Below are positions 14,920-23,266 of a stretch of DNA of 23,266 bases, piece by piece; within the stretch, counting starts at the first letter, position 1, and each line of letters opens with the position of its first letter. The stretch covers positions 1 to 23,266 of the forward strand of contig DKPO01000024.1 in assembly GCA_002471225.1 (NCBI GenBank), in the 5' to 3' direction. The translations under genes were made by a program, and so were the position numbers. Source of the stretch: Porphyromonadaceae bacterium UBA7332 (GTDB lineage Bacteria; Bacteroidota; Bacteroidia; Bacteroidales; UBA7332). The notes under the pieces were generated by a model. That model ran no database searches, was not told the origin of the DNA, and saw nothing but the letters and a program-made list of their open reading frames with translations.

Positions 14920-16611
14920 ATGAACACAAAAATTACCAGAACTCCTTATCCTAACTCTGAAAAGATTTTCATTGCAGGTAGATTATTCCCTATACAGGTG
15001 GCTATGCGTCAGGTAAATCTGACGGATTCAGTAAAGGTCGTTGACGGAAAACGTGTACGAACCTCACATGATCCGGTTGTACTGTATGATACGAGCGGAC
15101 CTTATACTGATCCGAATGCACTGATCGATTTGGAACTCGGATTACCCCGTTTACGTGAAAGCTGGATTAAGGCGGATAAAAATATTGAACAGTTGACTGA
15201 ACTGACATCTGAATATGGACGTATGCGCGAAAAGGATTCTAAACTTGATGCCATTCGTTTCAAAAATCGACATATGCCTTATAAGGCTAAGTCGGGAAAA
15301 GTCGTAACGCAAATGGCATTGGCTCGTCAGGGAATTATTACTCCTGAAATGGAGTATGTAGCTATTCGCGAAAATATGAACAATGAAGCGTTAGGAATAA
15401 AAACACATATTACTCCCGAATTTGTACGTGATGAAATAGCAAAAGGTCGGGCTATTATTCCTGCAAATATAAATCACCCCGAAGCGGAGCCGATGATTAT
15501 CGGCCGTAACTTCTTGGTTAAAATCAATACCAATATCGGAAACTCAGCCATGTCTTCGGGCATTGAGGAGGAAATTGAGAAAGCGGTATGGAGTTGTCGC
15601 TGGGGTGGTGATACTCTGATGGACTTATCGACTGGCGATAATATTCATGAAACTCGTGAATGGATTATCCGTAACTGTCCGGTTCCGGTAGGAACGGTTC
15701 CGATTTATCAGGCTTTGGAAAAAGTGAACGGTAAAGTAGAAGATCTTACCTGGGAAATTTATCGGGACACATTGATTGAGCAGGCTGAGCAAGGCGTTGA
15801 TTATTTCACGATTCATGCAGGGATTAAATTAGCCAATGTAAATTTAGCTAATACGCGTTTAACGGGAATCGTTTCGCGTGGGGGATCTATTATGACGAAA
15901 TGGTGTAAAGTCCACCAGAAAGAGAGTTTCCTTTATGAGCATTTTGATGAGATCTGCGATATTCTTTCACAATATGATGTAGCTGTTTCTTTAGGTGACG
16001 GTTTACGTCCGGGATCTATCCATGATGCCAACGATGATGCTCAATTTGCCGAACTGGATACATTGGGAGAACTGACATTGAAGGCATGGGATAAACATGT
16101 ACAGGTAATTATTGAAGGTCCGGGTCATGTTCCGTTACATAAAATCAAAGAGAATATGGAAAGACAATTAACTTCTTGCCATGAAGCGCCGTTTTATACT
16201 TTAGGCCCTTTGACAACGGATATAGCTCCCGGATATGATCATATCACTTCAGCTATCGGTGCTGCACAGATCGGATGGTTAGGTACAGCCATGCTTTGTT
16301 ATGTAACACCGAAAGAACATCTGGGATTACCGAATAAAGAGGATGTACGCAACGGTGTTATTACGTATAAGATTGCGGCACATGCGGCAGATCTGGCAAA
16401 AGGTCATCCGGGTGCTCATGTTCGTGACTATGCCCTAAGTAAGGCTCGTTTTGATTTCAGATGGAAAGATCAGTTTAATCTTTCTCTGGATCCGGAGAGA
16501 GCACTGGAATATTATAAAGAAGGCTCTCACAGCGATGAAGATTATTGTACAATGTGCGGTCCGAATTTCTGTGCTATGAAATTATCTAAAGAGTGTATCG
16601 AGCACGAATAA
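14920..16611 (+). CDS. thiC: Phosphomethylpyrimidine synthase ThiC
   Basis: This 563-residue radical SAM enzyme converts aminoimidazole ribotide to hydroxymethylpyrimidine phosphate. The unusual C-terminal cluster motif CxxCxxxxC is present as CTMCGPNFC (Cys543, 546 and 551). Other family segments include TPEMEYVAIREN (about 145-157), the central RGGSIMTKWC, SLGDGLRPGSIHDANDDAQ and EGPGHVPLHKIKENM. It is shorter than the enterobacterial protein because the N-terminal region is reduced, as in many Bacteroidetes. thiH follows after four bases. Confidence 0.98.
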   Translation: MNTKITRTPYPNSEKIFIAGRLFPIQVAMRQVNLTDSVKVVDGKRVRTSHDPVVLYDTSGPYTDPNALIDLELGLPRLRESWIKADKNIEQLTELTSEYGRMREKDSKLDAIRFKNRHMPYKAKSGKVVTQMALARQGIITPEMEYVAIRENMNNEALGIKTHITPEFVRDEIAKGRAIIPANINHPEAEPMIIGRNFLVKINTNIGNSAMSSGIEEEIEKAVWSCRWGGDTLMDLSTGDNIHETREWIIRNCPVPVGTVPIYQALEKVNGKVEDLTWEIYRDTLIEQAEQGVDYFTIHAGIKLANVNLANTRLTGIVSRGGSIMTKWCKVHQKESFLYEHFDEICDILSQYDVAVSLGDGLRPGSIHDANDDAQFAELDTLGELTLKAWDKHVQVIIEGPGHVPLHKIKENMERQLTSCHEAPFYTLGPLTTDIAPGYDHITSAIGAAQIGWLGTAMLCYVTPKEHLGLPNKEDVRNGVITYKIAAHAADLAKGHPGAHVRDYALSKARFDFRWKDQFNLSLDPERALEYYKEGSHSDEDYCTMCGPNFCAMKLSKECIEHE

Positions 16612-16615
16612 TACA

Positions 16616-17737
16616 ATGCAACAAGATTATATCAATCAGATAGATGAAACAGACTGGGAGTCTGTTTCTCAAAGTATCGCGTCGAAGAGCGATACCGATG
16701 TCCGCATCGCTCTTAACAAAGAGCGTTTGGATATCGAGGATTTTAAGGCGTTAATATCTCCCGCAGCTGCGCCTTATCTGGAGCAAATGGCTGCTAAAAG
16801 CAGACAACTGACACTGCGTAGGTTTGGGAAAACGATTCAGTTTTATATTCCTCTTTACCTGACAAATGCATGTACGAATCATTGTGTTTATTGCGGATTC
16901 AATCATGAAAATAAGATAAAAAGGATCATTCTGACGGATGAGGAGATCCTGAATGAAGTCCGGGCTATTAAAGAGTTGGGACAATTTGAACATATTCTTC
17001 TGGTAACAGGTGAATCTCCGCGACATGCAGGAGTAGAATATCTCGAAAATGCCATTCGATTGATTAAGCCTTATTTCTCCTCGATTTCGATAGAGGTTCA
17101 GCCGATGGAGCAAGAAGATTATGAACGTTTAATTCAGGCTGGTCTGAACAGCGTATATATCTATCAGGAGACCTATAATCAGGCGCGTTATCCGATCTAT
17201 CATCCCAAAGGGAAGAAACGTGATTTTAAATATCGTCTGGATACGTATGATCGCCTTGGTAAAGCAGGCATTCATCGGATGGGACTTGGTGTCTTAATCG
17301 GATTGGAAGATTGGAAAACGGATGTCACAATGATGGCTATGCACCTTCGCTATTTGCAAAAAAGATATTGGAGAACTAAGTTTTCTATTTCTTTTCCAAG
17401 AATGCGTCCTCATACGGGAGAAGGTTTTAAACCAAATGTGATTATGAAAGACAGAGAGTTGGCTCAGCTAATGTTTGCTTTCCGTTTGTTCGATCATGAT
17501 GTCGAACTGGCTTTGTCTACGCGCGAACTGCCTGAATTCCGCAATAATATGATACAATTAGGTGTAACTTCTATGAGTGCAGGTTCAAAAACAGAGCCGG
17601 GGGGATATTTCTCCTATCCGAATGCTTTGGAACAGTTTGAAATGGCCGATAATCGTCATCCGGAAGAGATTCGTCGTTCGGTTCAGGCCAGCGGGTATGA
17701 AGTTATCTGGAAAGACTGGGATCACGTATTGGATTGA
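16616..17737 (+). CDS. thiH: 2-iminoacetate (dehydroglycine) synthase ThiH
   Basis: This 373-residue radical SAM tyrosine lyase cleaves tyrosine to dehydroglycine and p-cresol, supplying the glycine-derived part of the thiazole without oxygen. The cluster motif CTNHCVYC has cysteines at 86, 90 and 93. ThiH-type segments follow: LLVTGESPRHAGVEYL, SIEVQPMEQEDYERL, YQETYNQARYPIYHPKGKKRDFKYRLDT and ISFPRMRPHTGE. The use of ThiH and the absence of thiO in the operon suit an anaerobe. The thiF start lies four bases after the stop. Confidence 0.97.
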   Translation: MQQDYINQIDETDWESVSQSIASKSDTDVRIALNKERLDIEDFKALISPAAAPYLEQMAAKSRQLTLRRFGKTIQFYIPLYLTNACTNHCVYCGFNHENKIKRIILTDEEILNEVRAIKELGQFEHILLVTGESPRHAGVEYLENAIRLIKPYFSSISIEVQPMEQEDYERLIQAGLNSVYIYQETYNQARYPIYHPKGKKRDFKYRLDTYDRLGKAGIHRMGLGVLIGLEDWKTDVTMMAMHLRYLQKRYWRTKFSISFPRMRPHTGEGFKPNVIMKDRELAQLMFAFRLFDHDVELALSTRELPEFRNNMIQLGVTSMSAGSKTEPGGYFSYPNALEQFEMADNRHPEEIRRSVQASGYEVIWKDWDHVLD

Positions 17738-17741
17738 TGAT

Positions 17742-18437
17742 ATGGAAGAGAGATATAACAGACATCATCTGATTCCGGATTTCGGAGAAGCAGGACAGGA
17801 GAAACTGAAAAAGGCTTCGGCTCTGATCGTCGGAGTCGGAGGGTTGGGGTCGCCCATCGCTTTATATCTGGTAGCTGCAGGGATCGGAAGAATCGGATTG
17901 ATCGATAACGATATCGTTTCTCTGACTAACCTTCAGAGACAGATTTTGTATCGCGAATCACAATTGGACTCTTCAAAGGTCTATGAGGCAAGTAAGACTC
18001 TTCAGCAACTCAACAGTGAGTGTGTTATTGAGACTTACCCGTATCGACTGACTGAAGAAAATGCACGCAAGTTGATTAGCAGATATGATATTGTTCTGGA
18101 TGGTTGTGATAACTTCGAGACACGTTATTTAATTGATGAGGTGACTTCTGAATCAGGTATTCCTTATGTCTACGGAAGTATTGGTGAATTTCATGGTCAG
18201 CTTTCGGTGTTTAATTATGGCGAAGCAGGGTCCTACTCGGATCTTTATCCGAAAGAATTTGCCGGAGAAAAGAAGAATCTTCCGTCAGGAGTCATAGGTT
18301 CTGTGCCCGGAGTTGTCGGAAGTTTACAGGCAACGGAAGCAATTAAAATACTTACAGGTTTCGGAAAACCTTTAGTCAACGAATTGCTGACTCTGGATTT
18401 GAAAAATATGGAGTTTAAAAAACTACAGATAGGTTAA
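17742..18437 (+). CDS. thiF: ThiF-type adenylyltransferase (E1-like) for ThiS
   Basis: This 231-residue E1-like enzyme should adenylate the C-terminus of ThiS before sulfur transfer. The nucleotide-binding loop GVGGLGSP lies at 31-38, and DNDIVSLTNLQRQ at 55-67 supplies the Asp and Arg of the active site. DGCDNFETR lies at 120-128 and GVIGSVPGVVGSLQATEAIKIL at 183-204. I chose the ATG at 17742 (MEERYNRHHLIPDFG), where homology begins. The same frame is open from 17577, but the upstream part lies inside thiH. The only cysteines are 94 and 122. The two CxxC zinc pairs and the active-site cysteine known from E. coli ThiF are absent; SYSDLYP stands where one CxxC pair is expected. It is the last gene of the operon, followed by a strong terminator. 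Confidence 0.93.
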   Translation: MEERYNRHHLIPDFGEAGQEKLKKASALIVGVGGLGSPIALYLVAAGIGRIGLIDNDIVSLTNLQRQILYRESQLDSSKVYEASKTLQQLNSECVIETYPYRLTEENARKLISRYDIVLDGCDNFETRYLIDEVTSESGIPYVYGSIGEFHGQLSVFNYGEAGSYSDLYPKEFAGEKKNLPSGVIGSVPGVVGSLQATEAIKILTGFGKPLVNELLTLDLKNMEFKKLQIG

Positions 18438-18439
18438 TG

Positions 18440-18478
18440 AAAAAGGGATTGTCCGATTAAATCAGACAATCCCTTTTT
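18440..18478. terminator. Bidirectional terminator between thiF and the beta-galactosidase gene
   Basis: A perfect 14-base inverted repeat (18440-18453 with 18465-18478) has further pairing inside after one mismatch. It ends in five T residues on both strands, directly after the thiF stop and 26 bases past the stop of the converging gene, so it can end both transcripts. Confidence 0.95.
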
Positions 18479-18504
18479 ATATAGTATTGATCTTTGGATT
18501 CAGT

Positions 18505-21500
18505 TTATTCAGCAAGGATACCAATTTCGGCACCTGATGCATAGTCCTGATTTCCATGAGAACTCAAAGCAGTAAAGCGGATATATCTTCCTTTAACAGC
18601 TTTGTCGAACATAACTTTACGTTCTTCGGCATTATTCGGGAAGTTTCCTTTCACAACCGGTTCTCCCCATTCTTTACCATCTTTACTGATCTGGATCTGA
18701 TAAGCATTGATTCTGCCGTTTGATCCATCCTGACGAGGCAGGAATGTAAATCCGATAATCGATTTTTCTTCTCCTGCATCTAAATCAACCCAGTGAGGAT
18801 GTTTAGCTACCGTAACCGAATACATTGTGTGCCAGATTGAATTCGGATCGCCATCAGTCAGGTGAGAAGCGTTTCCTTCACCTGTTTCTTCACTGCTCGA
18901 AGAAATAACCTCTAACGGAACGATCTGGATTTTATCAAATGAAGTACTGATCTTGATTTCAGGACTTTGTTTGTACCAGGCTTCAATTGTACCTCCGTCG
19001 CGTAAAGCGATAGGAGCTGTGTATTCAATAGCTTTACCTTTATTATTCAATTTATAAAGGATTGTAGCTGTAGTATCCAATGAGGCAATTTCAACATTTC
19101 CGGCACGGCTGCGTGTGATCGAAATTGGTAAATCACCTGCAGGTGCAACATTCGCTAAAGCCATTAGCTGATTAGCTGATTGAACCGGACGGATAATGAA
19201 TCCCATATTGTTATGACCCGCAAAAATACGATCCTGCTCCAGCGGACCACCCTGACCACAGCTATTACCACCAAGACCTGTAACACCTACGTCCAGACGA
19301 AGGTAAGTATCTTTAGCCTCAGGTAACTGATGCGGATGACCTGCTAAGATCATATCGACAGCTGTATAAGGCAGAGCCTGCGTAGACATATTGCCTGTTG
19401 CAACAAAGATAGCTCCTTTACCACTGTTGTTTGTCAAAGAACACCAGCGCACATCTTCGTGATTTGCCACTTCCTGAGGTTTCGGGAAATGAACAAACTG
19501 ATCAGCTACCGTACTTTGGTGTAACTCAACAAACTGAGCTGTTTTACGGTCGTTGTAGTTTCCGATCGGACCTCTTCCGTAGTAAGTGAAATTACCATAT
19601 TGCTGAGGAATTTCCATGATGTATCCTAAGCGTGGAAGAATGGTAGAAGGCTGATTCGAGGTGATGCTTGACTGCAATTCGATTGAACCATCTTTATATA
19701 CTGTCCAGATCTGGCTTGTTGTAAATTTGAAGTCTTCAGCTCCGAATTTGCGTCCGGTCATTTCTTCAATTTTGTTTTTACCCGTACTTGTTCCACCCAG
19801 AATCTTAGCACCGTTAGGAGCTTGTGACTCAACAACGAAAGATAATACGATACGACCATCTTCTTTTGTTAGAATCTTCGCATCTTTTGCAACATGATTC
19901 AGATTGTGCAATCCTTTTTCAAACCATTGCGAATAGAACCAGTTATCATTATTAACGAAGGCTCTCATTGCATCCAGTTGTGGACCTTTACCTTCTTCAA
20001 TAACTACCTGATTGTCGTAAGTCAACTTATGAATAGTTCCTGTATTCATATCGAACTGAGCTTCGAAGTTGTCTCCTTTTACAGCTTTAATGCCTGTAGC
20101 AATATTATTGACAGCCAATTTGCCACCTTGCATAGCTGCTTCTGAAATTAAAGTTTTATTTTCAGGCGCTTTCAATGCAAATTGTTCTTCAGCCTGAACA
20201 TAGTCTTTAGAAGCCCATGGCTGATTATCTTTCAACAAGAACTGTACTTTAACGAAATACTCCGATTGTGGATCCAGATTAGTATAATTGTAAGGGATCG
20301 CAACCGTTTTGCGGGTACGCGCAGGGATATCACCCAAAGCTAAATCTCCGCTTTGTTTTTCAATACCGTTTTCGTAAAGGAACCATTTTGCTTTATAATC
20401 ATTCAGATTCTTGAAATAGTATTTATTAAATACCTCGAATGTGCCTTTTTGAAGATCAACCGGCTTAACATCAATGTTCTGATAAACCTTCTTCACTTCA
20501 TAATATTGAGGTTTCGGAGAAAGATCGCCGAACACAATTCCGTTCATTACAAACTGACCGTCATTTGGTGTATCTCCGAAGTCACCACCGTATGCAAAAT
20601 AACGCTCACCTGTTTTCGGATCGTAGTTATACATTGACTGATCCACCCAATCCCAGATTGCACCACCGCAGAAGAAGTTTGTTGACTCGATAGCATCCCA
20701 GTAATCAACCAGGTTACCACAAGCATTACCCATTGAGTGAGCATATTCTGAAATATGGAAAGGATATTTTATGTTGTATTTACCTTTAACCGCTTCACGT
20801 GTCCATGCAATTGAAGGATACTGATTTGATCCCATATCCACAATATTATTGTTACGTTCATATTGTACAGGACGAGATTTATCAAATTTCTTCAACGCGT
20901 TGTAAGCAGTTACGAAGTTTTCACCCGGGCCAGCCTCATTTCCTAAAGACCAGATAACGATTGACGGGTTGTTAACATTCGCATGAGCCATTTCCATAAC
21001 GCGTGCAACGTGAGCTTTTTCCCACTCTTTCGGGTGAGACAAAGATGCATCACCGTAATAATATTGGTGAGATTCAAGATTGGCTTCATCTTCCAGATAA
21101 ATACCATATTTATCACATAGGAAGTACCAGTATGGATCATCCGGGTAGTGAGAGTTACGAACATGGTTGATATTACCTTGTTTCATTAACATCACTTCTT
21201 GTTCCATCAAATCACGTGAGATAACGTGTCCTGTTTCAGGATTTGACTCATGTCGGTTTACCCCTTTCAATTTTACAGGTTTACCATTCACATAATAGTA
21301 ACGACCCGCTAAACCGAATTCATCCTGAGATGCAGGAGTATCTTTGATCTCCACTTCACGAAAACCTACGATTGAAGAAGCTACATCAACGACTTTACCT
21401 TTTGCATCTTTTAATTCAGCAACCAAAGTATAACGGTAAGGCTCTTCAGCAGACCATTTCTTAGGTGCTTTCATTTTTAATTGAGTTGTTGTTTCGCCAA

Positions 21501-22533
21501 CCTGATTTGGGTTAACCATATCAATTTTAGCTGTAGCAACTACGTTCGGTACTTTCTTGTTGTTATCCGAATATAATTCATGCTCATACAATGTATATTC
21601 CACTGTATGGTTTTTGATTTTCTTTTTGCCAAGGTTACGAACGTCCGCTGTAATGTTCAAAACACCGTCTGTGTAAGTTTCATCCAGATCAGGAATCACA
21701 TTCAGATTACGGATATGAGCTTTCGGAGTTGCATATAATGCAACCGTACGGAAGATACCCGGAAGACGGAACATATCCTGCGCTTCAAGGAATGATCCGT
21801 CCGAGCTACGGTAAACTTCAGCAGCAACAACATTCTTACCTTTTTTTAGATAAGGAGTAATATTAAAGTTAGCCGTATTACGTGAGTTTTTAGAGAAACC
21901 TACGTATTGGCCGTTGATCCATAAATAGAAAAAAGAATCAACCCCGTCGAAGCTGATAAATACTTCGCGACCATCCCAATCTTCAGGGATGTCAAAGTCA
22001 CGACGGTAAGAACCTACTTCGTTACGATGTTTATAAGTAGTCCAATGAGGAGGAGGTGTACGCATAACACCACCACGCCAGTCATCCACAGCTACTTTAT
22101 GTTGGAAAATTACCGGTTGGTTTACATAAATAGGAACACCATATTTAAGGCTGCCATCTTTTTGTATCCCTTCGATATTCCAGTTAGATGGAACATTTAA
22201 TTTATCCCAGGAAGAAGAATTAAAGTCTGTTTCATAAAAATTCTTTGGTCTTGATGCCGGATCAGGAGCCCAGTTAAAATCCCATTCTCCGTTCAGAGAC
22301 ATCCAGTATTTACTATTCTCAGGTAAAAATTTACGTGCATCTTCGACATTGTCGAATGAAAAGAAATAAGCACGCGGTTGCTCTTTGTTCAGAGCAAGAT
22401 TCTCAGGAGATTGCCATTCGTCGCCTACAGGTGCTAATTGCTTGCTGTAGTGAAATCCGGGCAATGAATCTTGTGCTGCGAAACTTGGTAAAGTCATCCC
22501 GCAAAGCAACAAGCTCAGAGTGATTTTCTGCAT
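18505..22533 (-). CDS. Secreted glycoside hydrolase family 2 beta-galactosidase with C-terminal discoidin-like domain
   Basis: This 1342-residue protein starts with a signal peptide (MQKITLSLLLCGMTLPSFA), so it acts in the periplasm or outside. GH2 domains follow in order: sugar-binding domain (about 50-270, with SFDGVDSFFYLWINGQYVGFSK), Ig-like sandwich (about 270-395), and catalytic TIM barrel (about 398-690). The barrel carries RHESNPETGH and the acid/base Glu533 in WSLGNEAGPG; the nucleophile is Glu596 in ISEYAHSMGN. Then come a linker beta domain and the LacZ-type small-chain domain (about 805-1085, with GRGPIGNYNDRKTA). The last 135 or so residues (SHLTDGDPNSIWHT...KGRYIRFTAL) look like an F5/8 type C (CBM32-like) carbohydrate-binding domain. 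Beta-galactosidase is the likeliest activity; the natural substrate is unknown. It stands alone, divergent from the lipoprotein gene and convergent with the thi operon. Confidence 0.94.
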   Translation of the reverse strand: MQKITLSLLLCGMTLPSFAAQDSLPGFHYSKQLAPVGDEWQSPENLALNKEQPRAYFFSFDNVEDARKFLPENSKYWMSLNGEWDFNWAPDPASRPKNFYETDFNSSSWDKLNVPSNWNIEGIQKDGSLKYGVPIYVNQPVIFQHKVAVDDWRGGVMRTPPPHWTTYKHRNEVGSYRRDFDIPEDWDGREVFISFDGVDSFFYLWINGQYVGFSKNSRNTANFNITPYLKKGKNVVAAEVYRSSDGSFLEAQDMFRLPGIFRTVALYATPKAHIRNLNVIPDLDETYTDGVLNITADVRNLGKKKIKNHTVEYTLYEHELYSDNNKKVPNVVATAKIDMVNPNQVGETTTQLKMKAPKKWSAEEPYRYTLVAELKDAKGKVVDVASSIVGFREVEIKDTPASQDEFGLAGRYYYVNGKPVKLKGVNRHESNPETGHVISRDLMEQEVMLMKQGNINHVRNSHYPDDPYWYFLCDKYGIYLEDEANLESHQYYYGDASLSHPKEWEKAHVARVMEMAHANVNNPSIVIWSLGNEAGPGENFVTAYNALKKFDKSRPVQYERNNNIVDMGSNQYPSIAWTREAVKGKYNIKYPFHISEYAHSMGNACGNLVDYWDAIESTNFFCGGAIWDWVDQSMYNYDPKTGERYFAYGGDFGDTPNDGQFVMNGIVFGDLSPKPQYYEVKKVYQNIDVKPVDLQKGTFEVFNKYYFKNLNDYKAKWFLYENGIEKQSGDLALGDIPARTRKTVAIPYNYTNLDPQSEYFVKVQFLLKDNQPWASKDYVQAEEQFALKAPENKTLISEAAMQGGKLAVNNIATGIKAVKGDNFEAQFDMNTGTIHKLTYDNQVVIEEGKGPQLDAMRAFVNNDNWFYSQWFEKGLHNLNHVAKDAKILTKEDGRIVLSFVVESQAPNGAKILGGTSTGKNKIEEMTGRKFGAEDFKFTTSQIWTVYKDGSIELQSSITSNQPSTILPRLGYIMEIPQQYGNFTYYGRGPIGNYNDRKTAQFVELHQSTVADQFVHFPKPQEVANHEDVRWCSLTNNSGKGAIFVATGNMSTQALPYTAVDMILAGHPHQLPEAKDTYLRLDVGVTGLGGNSCGQGGPLEQDRIFAGHNNMGFIIRPVQSANQLMALANVAPAGDLPISITRSRAGNVEIASLDTTATILYKLNNKGKAIEYTAPIALRDGGTIEAWYKQSPEIKISTSFDKIQIVPLEVISSSSEETGEGNASHLTDGDPNSIWHTMYSVTVAKHPHWVDLDAGEEKSIIGFTFLPRQDGSNGRINAYQIQISKDGKEWGEPVVKGNFPNNAEERKVMFDKAVKGRYIRFTALSSHGNQDYASGAEIGILAE

Positions 22534-22617
22534 AGTTTATGATTTACTTGGTTTGTTCAAAGTGTTCTCAATAGAGTTACAATCATCTATATTTTTGATC
22601 TCTCAATAAATGACGCT

Positions 22618-22625
22618 CAAATGTA
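22618..22625 (-). promoter_or_regulatory. Probable promoter (-7 element) of the beta-galactosidase gene
   Basis: The minus strand reads TACATTTG, a full match to TAnnTTTG, 84 bases upstream of the gene start. The upstream flank is A/T-rich without a clear -33 TTTG. Confidence 0.5.
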
Positions 22626-22784
22626 ATTAAAATAAAAAATAAAATCATCATGTTATCTAAAAGTAAACATATTTTAATCCTATATAGCGATTTGAAACAT
22701 AAAAGAATGCTTTACTAGTCGAAATGTCAAATAGTTATACGTGAATTTTGTATATAATTAAAAGCTATTAAGGAGCTATATAGG

Positions 22785-22812
22785 TTGCTTTAATTTTAAA
22801 ATATTAACTTTG
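22785..22812 (+). promoter_or_regulatory. Probable promoter of the M81-like lipoprotein gene
   Basis: TAACTTTG at 22805-22812 matches the TAnnTTTG -7 consensus. TTG at 22785-22787 sits 17 bases before it as a partial -33 element. The predicted leader is about 60 bases long. Confidence 0.6.
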
Positions 22813-22880
22813 CGCAACGATCGAAAACCACATTCGATATACTGAACGCACAGAACAAATTCTGCAAACAATAAATAATA

Positions 22881-23266
22881 ATGAAAAAAATCTTTACGCT
22901 AATCACACTTTCAGCGACTTTACTCGCTTCATGTGTAGGTTCTTCTAAAGAAGAAAAAAAACCAAGAGTAGGTATCGCGGGTATTGCTATTGAGTGTAGT
23001 ACATTCTCTCCTGCGCAGACAACCGAAGATTATTTCCGTATCAATCGTAGTAATGATGTTTTTGATTTATATCCGTTTCTGGCTAAAGACTCTGTATTAA
23101 GAGATCGCGCTGAATGGGTTCCGACAATGGTTTCCAGAGCAACTCCCGGAGGAATTGTTACTCGTGAAGCTTATGAATCATTAGCAGGACAAACGATTGA
23201 ATTATTAAAACAAAATATGCCTTATGATGCTTTATTCCTTGATATTCACGGAGCAATGAGTGTTGT
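22881..23266 (+). CDS. Lipoprotein of the MlrC/M81 metallopeptidase-like family (3' end beyond the window)
   Basis: The first 128 codons of a gene are present; the frame is open to the window edge. The product starts with a lipoprotein signal, MKKIFTLITLSATLLASC, with the lipobox LASC, so Cys18 should be lipidated. After a short polar linker comes RVGIAGIAIECSTFSPAQTTEDYF, which matches the opening strand of the MlrC family (usually G-x-x-x-E-x-NTFSP). About 70 residues further on is YDALFLDIHGAMS, the family's metal-ligand segment D-x-HGAM. MlrC, the founding member, breaks down linearised microcystin, but most relatives have unknown substrates, so a role in toxin degradation should not be assumed. 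A membrane-anchored form suggests action at the cell envelope. The ATG is preceded by an A/T-rich leader as is usual in this phylum. Confidence 0.8.
   Translation, partial: MKKIFTLITLSATLLASCVGSSKEEKKPRVGIAGIAIECSTFSPAQTTEDYFRINRSNDVFDLYPFLAKDSVLRDRAEWVPTMVSRATPGGIVTREAYESLAGQTIELLKQNMPYDALFLDIHGAMSV

Larger units (their letters stand above)
22534..22880. other. Divergent control region between the GH2 gene and the M81-like lipoprotein gene
   Basis: These 347 AT-rich bases hold no gene. They carry a TAnnTTTG promoter element for each flanking gene. The plus-strand leader contains two small hairpins: arms 22820-22825 and 22833-22838, and arms 22851-22855 and 22860-22864. I see no transcription-factor site that I could name. 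Confidence 0.7.

Noticed and set aside
17577..17741. Longer N-terminus for ThiF starting inside thiH
   Set aside because: The extra 55 residues are thiH sequence read in another frame. ThiF homology begins at the ATG at 17742, four bases after the thiH stop.
18505..22533. Assignment of the beta-galactosidase to a polysaccharide utilisation locus with the SusCD pair
   Set aside because: About 14 kb of unrelated genes, including ruvB and the thiamine operon, lie between them, so the sequence gives no support for a single locus.
1..23266. tRNA, rRNA, insertion sequences, phage genes or attachment sites
   Set aside because: I saw no transposase, integrase, tRNA-like cloverleaf or rRNA segment, and no terminal repeats that would mark a mobile element.

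Overview
The window looks like a chromosomal segment of an anaerobic member of Bacteroidales (Bacteroidetes). The evidence is a SusC/SusD outer-membrane pair, several promoters of the Bacteroidetes TAnnTTTG type, A-rich leaders without strong Shine-Dalgarno sequences, and an oxygen-independent thiamine operon that uses ThiH and has no thiO. The genus cannot be fixed from the sequence alone; a Dysgonomonas- or Parabacteroides-like organism is a guess.

Layout. 45-4831 (minus): a susC-susD pair for uptake of an unknown glycan or other large nutrient, with no regulator or enzyme beside it. 4832-5508: a 677-base AT-rich gap holding an array of short palindromes with an exact 22-base period (5203-5278) and the sdaA terminator. 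5509-11507 (minus): ruvB, then a terminator-like hairpin, then a tightly packed series of flippase, DUF389 membrane protein, radical SAM protein and L-serine dehydratase. 11508-11795: a divergent control region with a ruvB promoter on one strand and a TPP riboswitch on the other. 11796-18437 (plus): seven thiamine genes, thiD-thiS-(TenI-ThiE fusion)-thiG-thiC-thiH-thiF, overlapping or separated by at most 19 bases. 18438-18480: a bidirectional terminator. 18505-22533 (minus): a secreted family 2 beta-galactosidase with a C-terminal discoidin-like domain. 22534-22880: a divergent promoter region. 22881 to the end (plus): the start of a lipoprotein of the MlrC/M81 family.

How the genes work together. 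The thiamine operon makes both halves of thiamine phosphate and joins them. ThiC makes the pyrimidine and ThiD phosphorylates it. ThiF and ThiS carry the sulfur, ThiH supplies dehydroglycine from tyrosine, and ThiG closes the thiazole. The fused ThiE joins the two halves. The riboswitch should shut the operon down when TPP is plentiful. The other genes are housekeeping (ruvB, sdaA), envelope functions (flippase, DUF389, SusCD) or carbohydrate use (beta-galactosidase).

Most of the window is conventional. The least explained element is the 22-base-period palindrome array at 5203-5278. Other points worth a look are the hairpin just before the flippase start, the TenI-ThiE fusion, and a ThiF that has lost the zinc-site and active-site cysteines. 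I found no convincing new multi-gene system.
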